This document shows positions 1-8,113 of a stretch of 36,322 nt of DNA, piece after piece (the first letter of the stretch is position 1; each line of letters opens with the position of its first letter). The stretch is taken from the NCBI RefSeq assembly GCF_000716675.1, contig NZ_JNXT01000073.1, positions 1 to 36,322 on the forward strand, given 5' to 3'. The DNA comes from Streptomyces alboflavus. Lineage in GTDB: Bacteria > Actinomycetota > Actinomycetes > Streptomycetales > Streptomycetaceae. Below the pieces are notes generated by a model. It saw only the letters and a list, made by a program, of their open reading frames with translations, did not search any database and was not told the DNA's origin. The position numbers were made by a program, and so were the translations under genes.

Positions 1-50
1 CGATGGTACTGCAGGGGGGACCCTGTGGGAGAGTAGGACGCCGCCGAACT
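1..50 (+). rRNA. rrf: 5S ribosomal RNA, 3' end (partial)
   Basis: The first 50 bases match the conserved 3' third of actinobacterial 5S rRNA, including the GATGGTACTGCAGG and GGGAGAGTAGGACGCCGCC segments. The gene enters from outside the window, so this is the distal end of a ribosomal RNA operon transcribed rightward. The exact mature 3' end is uncertain by a few bases. A strong terminator follows. Confidence 0.93.
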
Positions 51-62
51 AAATTTAAGGGG

Positions 63-92
63 AACCCCCGCACCTTCTGGTGCGGGGGTTTT
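63..92 (+). terminator. rRNA operon terminator
   Basis: A perfect 12-bp stem (AACCCCCGCACC at 63-74 and GGTGCGGGGGTT at 79-90) closes a TTCT loop and is followed by T residues. It sits 13 bases after the 5S end and ends the rRNA operon. The DUF58 gene on the opposite strand stops at 123, so the hairpin may also stop transcription of that convergent operon. Confidence 0.92.
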
Positions 93-122
93 CTGCGTTC
101 CAGGGGAATTACCCCCTACCCC

Positions 123-1432
123 CTACAGACGACCCGTCGCCTTCAACGACAAATAGGCGTCGGCCAGAGCAGGGGCCAGATCGTCAGGGGTCGCGTCCAC
201 GACCGTGACGCCATGGCGGGTGAGCTGCTCCGCCGTGCGTTGGCGCTCCGCCTGAGCCTGCGCGCCTGCCGCGGCGTCGTACACCGCTTCCGTTGTCCCC
301 CGAGACTTCGCCATCCGCGTGATGTGCGGATCGGCGACCGAGGCAACCAGCACCGTGTGGCGCTGAGTGAGTCGGGAGAGTACCGGCAGCAGACCCTCCT
401 CGATGGGGGCCGCTTCGAGGCTCGTGAGAAGGACGATCAAAGAGCTTCGGGGGGCGGCGCGCAGCGCGGTCGCCGTGAGACCACGGGCGTCCGTCTCGAC
501 CAGCTCGGGTTCGAGCACGGCCAGGGCGCTCACGAGGGACGGCAGTACATCGCCGGCGGCCTTTCCCTGGACCAGGGCGCGGACCCGGCGGTCGTAGGCG
601 AGGAGATCCACGCGGTCGCCCGCGCGGGAGGCCAGAGCGGCCAGGAGGAGTGCGGCGTCCATCGACGCATCCAGGCGCGGGGCGTCACCCACGCGGCCCG
701 CGGACGTGCGGCCTGTGTCGAGGACCAGCAGGATGTGGCGGTCCCGCTCGGGGCGCCAGGTGCGGACGGCCACCGAGGACTGCCGGGCCGTGGCGCGCCA
801 GTCGATGGAGCGGGTGTCGTCACCGGGGACGTATTCGCGGAGGCTGTCGAACTCCGTGCCCTGACCGCGGATCAGCACACTGGTGCGACCGTCGAGTTCG
901 CGCAGGCGGGCCAGCTTGGACGGCAGGTGCTTGCGGCTGGCGAACGGCGGCAGGACGCGGAGCGTCCATGGCACGCGATGGCTGCCCTGGCGGGAGAAGA
1001 GGCCCAACGGGCCCTTCGAGCGGATCGTGACGCGGTCGGCATGATGATCGCCGCGGCGGGTCGGGCGCAGCCGGGTCGTGATGCGGCGGCGCTCGCCGGA
1101 CGGGACGTCCAGGGGATTCCTGGACGCGGTGACCTCGGTGCCCGGCTGCCAGCTGCTGGGCGGCCAGGCGTCGCGGACTTCAGCGCGCAGACGGCGGTTG
1201 GTGGGGTTGGTGACGGTCAGCTGGACGTCCGCGAACTCGCCGAGACGCACCGAAGAGTCGCCGGAGCGGGTCAGGCCGAGGCGGCGCACGGGGGCGGCCA
1301 AGGCGAAGTCGCAGGCGCAGGCCAGGGCCAAGGGGGCGTTGACAGCGAGGATGCCGGTCCAGCTGGGCTCCACGATGCCCACGGGGAGGGAACCCAGCGC
1401 CGCCAGGAGGGCGGTGCGGCCGGTCAGGGGCA

Positions 1433-1433
<1 letters not shown>
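123..1433 (-). CDS. DUF58 domain protein (MoxR-associated)
   Basis: This 436-residue protein is the last gene of the minus-strand MoxR operon. Two short hydrophobic stretches near the N-terminus (about residues 5-45) suggest membrane anchoring. The centre carries the DUF58 signature GDDTRSIDWRATAR, followed by a von Willebrand A-like segment beginning HILLVLDTGR. DUF58 proteins pair with MoxR AAA+ ATPases, and the pair is thought to act as a chaperone or activation system for membrane or secreted targets; the client here is unknown. I chose the ATG at 1433 because it shares one base with the moxR stop (TGATG), a classic coupling arrangement. A longer open frame extends upstream, but only as an antisense-type shadow of moxR. 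The DUF58 assignment is firm; the molecular role is inferred from the family. Confidence 0.9.
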
Positions 1434-2412
<979 letters not shown>

Positions 2413-2416
<4 letters not shown>

Positions 2417-3888
2417 GAAGTACGTACCTCACTTTCGAGGGCGTCGAGTTGGTCGGCGAGGGCGATGAGCCCTGCGTCGTCGCCGGGGGGCGGGCCGAAG
2501 AGGAGGGGGAGCAGGTCCTGGCCGGGCGTGCGGAGACGGCTGGTCAGGGCGGGCAGGAGCGCTTCGGGCGTGTGGGCCCGGGCGGTGGGGACGCCGACGA
2601 GGGGGGCGAGTCGGGTGCGGGTGGCCGAGCGGAGGGCCGCGGCGGCGCGGTCGCGGGCGTCGGCCTTGCGGTAGAGGCGGGCGCGGCCCTCGGCGGTCTC
2701 CGAGGCGCGGATCGCGACGGGGAGCTTCTCGGGGACCAGGGGGCCGAGGCGGCGGCCGCGCCACAGGGCCGCGAGGACGGCGGCGAGGGTGAGCTGCAGC
2801 GTGCCCCAGAGCCAGCCGGAGGGGATCAGGTCGAAGAAGCTGTCGTCGGCTGTCTCGTCGACGGCGTCGTCGGAGAGCGAGGGGAGGTACCAGACCAAGT
2901 GGGGGCGCGAACCGAGCAGTTGCAGGGCGAGCGAGGCGTTGCCGTGCTTGTCGAGGCGGTCGTTGTGGAGGATGTCGGGGGCGCCGAGGACGACCGTGTC
3001 GCCGCGCGCCGGGGACTTCTCCGGGGTGTTCCGCGCGGAGCCTTCCGGCGCCTCCTGTGGGGTGTCCTCCGGGTTGTCGCCGGTCTCCGGAGCGCCGTCC
3101 TTCGCGGTCGTCGTGGGGAGAACGAGGAGGCTGGGCAGGCCGTCGGAGACGTAGCAGGCCTCGGCGCCGGGGGCGAGCGAGTCGTAGCGGATGCCGCCCA
3201 CGTCCGCGGGGCCGGCGCGGCGGGCCGTGGGCAGGTCGCAGCCCGGGGACAGCGTCGAGTCGTCGCTGGGGGTGGCGTCCGCGGCGACCCCGGGGGCGAG
3301 CTTCGCCACCGAAGGGCTGCCGGGGGCGACCAGGACGGTGCGGCCGCCGGAGCCCTCCGTGGCGTCGTGCAGCCGGGACTGCTGACGGTCGGTGAGCAGG
3401 TCCGGGTTGGCCACCAGGAGGGTGGTGTCGGGGCCCGCGGCAGCCTGTGCCTCGGCGGTGGTGGTGACGACGCGCGTGGACACGCCCCGGTCGGCGAGGA
3501 GTTCGGCGACGGCGCGGCTGCCGTAGGGGTCGGCGGAGCGCGGGTCGAGGTTGCCGTGCTCGGCGCCGGAGCGGACGGCCGCGATGGCGACGGCGGTCGC
3601 CAGGAGGACGACGGCGGCGAGGACGATGCCGCGGGTGCGGGTCCAGAGCTGACGGGGTGTGGCGGCCATCGACGTCGGCGGGGTGGAGGGGGTGCCGTCG
3701 GCAGGGGGCGGCGGTCCGTCGGCGGCCGGTCCGCCGGTGGTCGCCGCGGGGGCGTCGGTGAGCGTGGTGAGGGCGCTCGTGGGTGCGCCGGGAGTTCCGG
3801 GTGTCCCCGGGGTGCCGGTGGAGGGCGCGGGCGGGGTGTGGTGCGTGGGGGGTGTCGGCCGGGGCGGGGTGTCGGGGGAGTCCGTCAT
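2413..3888 (-). CDS. DUF4350 domain membrane protein
   Basis: A 491-residue membrane protein. The first 75 or so residues are a Pro/Thr/Gly/Ala-rich low-complexity stretch. A transmembrane helix follows (about 87-105), then a large extracytoplasmic DUF4350-like domain, a second transmembrane helix near residue 360, and an Arg/Ala-rich cytoplasmic tail. DUF4350 proteins are regular members of MoxR operons and are thought to be membrane partners of the ATPase. The start at 3888 overlaps the DUF4129 stop as ATGA. An internal ATG (codon 74, position 3669) would skip the disordered part and cannot be excluded, but the overlap favours the longer form. Confidence 0.85.
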
Positions 3889-4736
3889 CGGATCGCTCCC
3901 CAGGAGGTGCTGTCGGACGGGGCGTGGGACGCGGTGGCCAGGAGCGGCTTGCTGCGCTCCAGGTCGCGGTCCAGGTCGGCGAGCCGGTGGTACGCCGCTT
4001 CCGTGGCCGTGCGGCCTCCGTATGCCACGTCGTCGAAGTCCCGGGCCGCCGCGTGCAGGCGGTCCTCGTGGTCGGGCAGGGGCCGTGCGGCCTCCGCGGC
4101 GGCCTCGTCGGCGGTGCGGCCGGGGCGGGGGTCGAGGAGGGCGCGTTCCTCCAGGGAGCGCACGATCGCCCGCATCCGCTCCTGGAGGGCCTGGCTCCAG
4201 TGGCCCTGGGCCGCGTGCGCCTCGGCGTCCGCGCGGTGCTCGGCGGCGCTGCGGGGGCGGTCGTCGAAGAGCGCGGCGGACGTGGCGGGGGCGCGGCGGG
4301 GGGTGCCGAGCCGCCACCACAGGGCCGCGGCGACCGCCACCACCGCGAGCACGATGACCACGAGCCCGATCACACCGCCCGGCGCCGCGCCGGACGCCGC
4401 GCTGAACAGGTCGTCGACCCAGCCCCAGAAGCGGTTCAGGGCGCGCTGGAAGAAGCCCGGGTCGTTCTCGTGGTACATCGACTTGGACAGTTCGCGCTCG
4501 GCCGCCTCCCGCGCGGGGCGGCCCGGGATGGTCAGCGGAGGGCCGTCGTCGCCGCCGGGCAGCCTGACGCCCGTGCCGACGCCGGGTGGGGGCACGGCCG
4601 CGGGCGCGCCGGTTCCGGGCGGCACCAAGGCCGCCCGGAAGCCGGTGCGCGGCCGCACGGAGGCCGCGCCGAAGAAGGCGTGCGGCAGCCGTGCGGCCGC
4701 GCCGAGCACGTCGAGTACCGCCCCCGCCGGCGTCAC
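3885..4736 (-). CDS. DUF4129 domain membrane protein
   Basis: This protein of about 283 residues has one clear central transmembrane helix (segment starting GGVIGLVVIVLAVV). A charged C-terminal DUF4129-type domain follows, with Glu/Arg-rich helices (RMRAIVRSLEERALL) and a TEAAYHRLADLDRDLE end. DUF4129 is recurrent in MoxR/DUF58/DUF4350 operons and may be a membrane subunit; its biochemical role is not known. The open frame extends farther upstream, but I chose GTG at 4736. A GGGGAG ribosome-binding site lies 8 bases before it, inside the end of the upstream gene, whose stop is only 4 bases away. The gene ends by overlapping the DUF4350 start as ATGA. Confidence 0.85.
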   Translation of the reverse strand: MTPAGAVLDVLGAAARLPHAFFGAASVRPRTGFRAALVPPGTGAPAAVPPPGVGTGVRLPGGDDGPPLTIPGRPAREAAERELSKSMYHENDPGFFQRALNRFWGWVDDLFSAASGAAPGGVIGLVVIVLAVVAVAAALWWRLGTPRRAPATSAALFDDRPRSAAEHRADAEAHAAQGHWSQALQERMRAIVRSLEERALLDPRPGRTADEAAAEAARPLPDHEDRLHAAARDFDDVAYGGRTATEAAYHRLADLDRDLERSKPLLATASHAPSDSTSWGAIR

Positions 4737-4740
4737 CGCA

Positions 4741-6066
4741 TCAGCTCCCCGGGGTGCCGGGGGCGTCGTCGGGGCCGTGGCCCGGCACACCGGCGGCGCG
4801 GGCGAGCTCGAGGTCGAGGGCCTCGCGGCGGATCCGCTGGTCGATGTAGAGGAGCACGGAGACCCCGGCGGTGATCGGGAACGTCAGCATGGAGCCGATC
4901 ACCTGCCCGATGCCGCTGACGATCAGGAAGGTCCAGCCGACGTCACTCGTGCTGCTGTCCAGGATGCTGGACACGCCGTCGCCGCTGACCGCGCCCGCGA
5001 TGAGGGTGAACGGGATGCCGATGATCGACACGACGACGTTCGTGATGACCATGGCCAGCAGGTTGATGCCGAAGACCCGCCACCAGGAGAGGCGCACCAG
5101 CTTGGCGGACCGGCGGAGCGCCTGCTTCACTCCCTGCTTCTCCAGCATCAGCGCCGGAGAGGCGAGCGAGAAGCGGACCATCAGCCAGACGGCGACGACA
5201 CCGGCCGCGAGCCCGCCGAGGAAGATGAGGGCGATGCCGCCGTCGCCCCCTCCGGCGAGCGTGACCAGGAGCCCAGGGACCGTTCCGGCAGCGACCACGG
5301 CCAGGCCGATGAGCGGCAGGAGCAGCGTCAGGCCGAGCAGCTTCCACAGCTGCGGCCGGGCGTCGTGCCAGGCCTCGGCCGTGGTGACCGACTTGCCGAG
5401 GACGGCGCGGCTCGTGACCATCGTCAACAGCGCCGTGGCGACGATCGTGCCGAGCAGCATGATGACGATGACGACGCCGAATTCGAGGAGCGTGTCACGG
5501 AGGGCGCGCACCACCTCTCCGGAGGTCGCGCTCGAGTCCTCAAGGGCCTCGAGGTTCTGGCTGTCGTTGAGGACCAGGCCCTGAAGGAGGACGAGGCAGA
5601 GCTCCGAGACGACGGCGACGGTCAGCGAGATGCCGAGGACCGTCCGCCAGTACGTACGCATCGTGGAGACCGCGCCGTCCAGGATCTCGCCGACGGCCAG
5701 CGGGCGCAGCGGGATGACGCCGGGCTTCGCGGCGGCCGGCGGGCCCTGCCAGGCGCCCCAGCCGCGGTAGGGGCCGCCGGGACCCGTGGGGCCACCGCTG
5801 CCCCAGCCGGGCCCTCCGGAGCCGCCCGTGCCGCCCGGGGCGCCGGGACCTCCGCCCCAGCCCTGGCCGGGAGGCGCGGGCGGCGGGGGGCCCTGGTCGG
5901 GTGCCGGGGGGCTGGGCGCGGACCACTGGGCGGGCGGCGGCTGCTCCTTGGACCACTTCGAGCCCGGGCCGGGCCGGTCCTCGGGCTCGCCGGACCCCTT
6001 CTTGTCGGGGTCGTGGCCGTCGGAGGGGGCAGATCCGGGCGAGGCCCAGCCCGGAGTGTCGTTCAT
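4741..6066 (-). CDS. multi-span membrane protein heading the MoxR operon
   Basis: A 441-residue integral membrane protein, first gene of the minus-strand operon. The first 125 residues are a disordered, Gly/Pro-rich cytoplasmic-type tail with PGGTGG- and PPPPAPP-like runs. About six hydrophobic helices follow between residues 150 and 420, including one near ISLTVAVVSELCLVLLQG. It resembles the glycerophosphoryl-diester-phosphodiesterase membrane-domain or DUF7544-like proteins of actinobacteria, but no catalytic phosphodiesterase motif is visible, so I infer a structural or channel-like role, not an enzyme. The start at 6066 has GGAG five bases upstream. The next gene starts 4 bases after its stop. 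It is divergent from mtnA across 167 bases. Confidence 0.82.
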   Translation of the reverse strand: MNDTPGWASPGSAPSDGHDPDKKGSGEPEDRPGPGSKWSKEQPPPAQWSAPSPPAPDQGPPPPAPPGQGWGGGPGAPGGTGGSGGPGWGSGGPTGPGGPYRGWGAWQGPPAAAKPGVIPLRPLAVGEILDGAVSTMRTYWRTVLGISLTVAVVSELCLVLLQGLVLNDSQNLEALEDSSATSGEVVRALRDTLLEFGVVIVIMLLGTIVATALLTMVTSRAVLGKSVTTAEAWHDARPQLWKLLGLTLLLPLIGLAVVAAGTVPGLLVTLAGGGDGGIALIFLGGLAAGVVAVWLMVRFSLASPALMLEKQGVKQALRRSAKLVRLSWWRVFGINLLAMVITNVVVSIIGIPFTLIAGAVSGDGVSSILDSSTSDVGWTFLIVSGIGQVIGSMLTFPITAGVSVLLYIDQRIRREALDLELARAAGVPGHGPDDAPGTPGS

Positions 6067-6233
6067 CGTCGCTCCTTCACAGTGCCCGTCCGCGGGCGCG
6101 GCGGCGGGTTGGCAGCCATCGTGCCACGGGGTGGTTGCCCCGGGGTCGGGCGCGGTGGTGCGGAGGGCGGGTGCCGTGGCCGGATGGGCTGCACACCTTC
6201 TATTGTCCGGCCGGTAGCGGGCAGACTGGGCGG
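6067..6233. promoter_or_regulatory. divergent promoter gap, MoxR operon / mtnA
   Basis: These 167 bases separate two divergent starts and must hold both promoters. On the plus strand CAGACT (6222-6227) lies six bases before the mtnA ATG, which fits a -10 element for a leaderless transcript, but no good -35 is visible. On the minus strand I see only the ribosome-binding site AAGGAG next to the membrane-protein start. No clear operator palindrome was found. Confidence 0.35.
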
Positions 6234-7418
6234 ATGGCTGATCAGTACGCGCAATCCGGCGAGGCCGTGCCGGCGTCCGAAAGCCCTGAGATCCCCGAGA
6301 CCCCCGGAATCCCCGCGATTCCCGCTATCCGCTGGGACGAGCCTCCGGAGGGGCCCGTCGTCGTCCTCCTCGACCAGACCCGGCTGCCGGGTGAGGAGAG
6401 CGAGCTGGTGTGCACGGACCCACCCGCCCTCGTGCAGGCCATCCGGACGCTCGCCGTGCGCGGGGCGCCGCTGCTCGGCATCACGGGTGCGTACGGCGTC
6501 GCGCTGGCCGCGGCCCGCGGCTTCGACGTGGACGAGGCCGCGGACGCCCTCGCGGGTGCGCGGCCCACCGCGGTCAACCTGGCGTACGGCGCGCGCAGGG
6601 CCCAGGCGGCGTACCGCGAGGCCCTGGCCGGTGGCGCGGACGAGCGGCGCGCGGCGCGGGCGGTCCTCGCCGCGGCGCGGGCGGTGCACGCGGAGGACGC
6701 CGAGGCCAGCGGGCGGATGGCGGTGCACGGCCTGGCGCTGCTCGACGAGCTGATGCCCGGCGGCGGCCACCGCGTCCTCACGCACTGCAACACCGGGGCG
6801 CTCGTCTCCGGCGGCGAGGGCACGGCCTTCGCGGTGGCGCTCGCCGCGCACCGCGAGGGGCGGCTGCGCAGGCTGTGGGTCGACGAGACCCGGCCGCTGC
6901 TCCAGGGCGCCCGGCTGACGGCGTACGAGGCGGCGCGCAACGGCATGCCGTACACCCTCCTGACCGACAACGCCGCGGGTTCGCTGTTCGCGGCCGGTGA
7001 GGTGGACGCCGTGCTCATCGGCGCCGACCGGATCGCGGCCGACGGTTCGGTGGCCAACAAGGTGGGGAGCTATCCGCTCGCGGTCCTCGCCCGCTACCAC
7101 CACGTGCCGTTCATCGTGGTGGCGCCGGTGACGACCGTGGACCCGGAGACACCGGACGGGGCCGCCATCGAGGTGGAACAACGAGCCGGCCATGAGGTGA
7201 CGGAGGTCACAGCGCCCTTCGTGTCGATGGCCGGATCCGAGGCGGGAGGGGGGATCTCGGTGGCACCACTGGGGACACAGGCGTACAACCCGGCATTCGA
7301 CGTCACCCCGCCCGAGTTGGTGACAGCCGTCGTCACGGAGGAAGGTGTCGTCTCACCCGTGACAGCGGAGGGCCTCGCCGAGCTGTGTGCCAGGTCACGC
7401 CAGGTAACGATTAGCTAA
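6234..7418 (+). CDS. mtnA: methylthioribose-1-phosphate isomerase
   Basis: A 394-residue cytoplasmic enzyme of the methionine salvage pathway. It converts 5-methylthioribose-1-phosphate to 5-methylthioribulose-1-phosphate. Family marks are RGAPLLGITGAYG (76-88), the catalytic cysteine in THCNTGAL (Cys185), and the catalytic aspartate in IGADRIAADG (Asp265) followed by NKVGSYPLA. The first 35 residues form an unusual Pro-Glu/Ile repeat (PEIPETPGIPAIPAI) before the folded domain. No ribosome-binding site is obvious before ATG 6234, and a -10-like CAGACT six bases upstream suggests a leaderless message. No other salvage gene is adjacent. The last 80 codons use codons rare in the rest of the window (GAA, CAA, CGA, CAT, ACA, CCA), probably because they overlap control sites for mtrA. 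Confidence 0.93.
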   Translation: MADQYAQSGEAVPASESPEIPETPGIPAIPAIRWDEPPEGPVVVLLDQTRLPGEESELVCTDPPALVQAIRTLAVRGAPLLGITGAYGVALAAARGFDVDEAADALAGARPTAVNLAYGARRAQAAYREALAGGADERRAARAVLAAARAVHAEDAEASGRMAVHGLALLDELMPGGGHRVLTHCNTGALVSGGEGTAFAVALAAHREGRLRRLWVDETRPLLQGARLTAYEAARNGMPYTLLTDNAAGSLFAAGEVDAVLIGADRIAADGSVANKVGSYPLAVLARYHHVPFIVVAPVTTVDPETPDGAAIEVEQRAGHEVTEVTAPFVSMAGSEAGGGISVAPLGTQAYNPAFDVTPPELVTAVVTEEGVVSPVTAEGLAELCARSRQVTIS

Positions 7419-7419
7419 T
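7197..7419 (+). promoter_or_regulatory. cluster of MtrA-like GTnAC boxes before mtrA
   Basis: Eight GTnAC boxes lie in the 3' end of mtnA, starting at 7197, 7206, 7302, 7320, 7332, 7359, 7394 and 7404. The first two are abutting 9-mers, GTGACGGAG and GTCACAGCG. The last two sit in a 10-bp direct repeat, CAGGTCACGC and CAGGTAACGA (7391-7410). The palindrome ATTAGCTAAT (7410-7419) follows and ends three bases before the mtrA ATG. The mycobacterial MtrA motif is a loose 9-bp direct repeat of GTCACAgcg, so autoregulation of mtrA is a reasonable inference. The positions are seen directly; binding is not shown. Confidence 0.5.
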
Positions 7420-7422
7420 GGG

Positions 7423-8112
7423 ATGATGTCAGGCATGAAGGGACGAGTCCTTGTCGTCGACGACGACACCGCACTGGCCGAGATGCTCGGGATTGTGCTG
7501 CGTGGTGAAGGTTTTGAGCCGTCGTTCGTAGCTGATGGCGACAAGGCGCTGGCCGCTTTCCGGGAGGCCAAGCCCGATCTGGTGCTCCTCGACCTGATGC
7601 TGCCCGGACGGGACGGCATCGAGGTGTGCCGCCTGATCAGGGCGGAGTCCGGGGTGCCCATCGTCATGCTCACGGCCAAGAGCGACACCGTGGACGTGGT
7701 GGTTGGTCTGGAGTCGGGGGCCGATGACTACATCGTCAAGCCGTTCAAGCCCAAGGAGCTGGTGGCTCGCATCCGTGCGCGCCTTCGCCGTTCCGAGGAG
7801 CCCGCGCCGGAGCAGCTGGCCATCGGTGACCTGGTCATCGACGTGGCCGGACACTCCGTGAAGCGGGACGGGCAGTCGATCGCGCTGACGCCGCTGGAGT
7901 TCGACCTGCTGGTCGCGCTCGCGCGCAAGCCGTGGCAGGTGTTCACACGCGAGGTGCTCCTGGAGCAGGTCTGGGGCTACCGGCACGCGGCCGACACCCG
8001 GCTGGTGAATGTGCATGTGCAGCGGCTGCGCTCCAAGGTCGAGCGCGACCCGGAGCGCCCGGAGATCGTCGTGACCGTCCGTGGCGTCGGTTACAAGGCC
8101 GGACCGAGCTGA
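7423..8112 (+). CDS. mtrA: MtrA, OmpR/PhoB-type response regulator
   Basis: A 229-residue response regulator of the actinobacterial MtrAB system, which links development, cell-wall and antibiotic-related gene control in Streptomyces. The receiver domain (about 7-120) has the acidic cluster VVDDD (11-15), phospho-acceptor Asp57 in LVLLDLMLPG, and the conserved KPF lysine. A winged-helix DNA-binding domain (about 135-226) ends with RLRSKVERDPERP and VRGVGYKAG. The sequence is very close to the Streptomyces MtrA I know. Three Met codons (7423, 7426, 7435) are possible starts; I kept the first, matching the usual 229-residue annotation. No strong ribosome-binding site is present. mtrB follows after one base, so the two are co-translated. 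Confidence 0.97.
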   Translation: MMSGMKGRVLVVDDDTALAEMLGIVLRGEGFEPSFVADGDKALAAFREAKPDLVLLDLMLPGRDGIEVCRLIRAESGVPIVMLTAKSDTVDVVVGLESGADDYIVKPFKPKELVARIRARLRRSEEPAPEQLAIGDLVIDVAGHSVKRDGQSIALTPLEFDLLVALARKPWQVFTREVLLEQVWGYRHAADTRLVNVHVQRLRSKVERDPERPEIVVTVRGVGYKAGPS

Positions 8113-8113
8113 C

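Noticed and set aside
2449..6753. 1,434-residue plus-strand open frame across the MoxR operon
   Set aside because: It runs antisense through three coupled genes and into mtnA; composition is Gly/Arg/Ala-rich and not protein-like.
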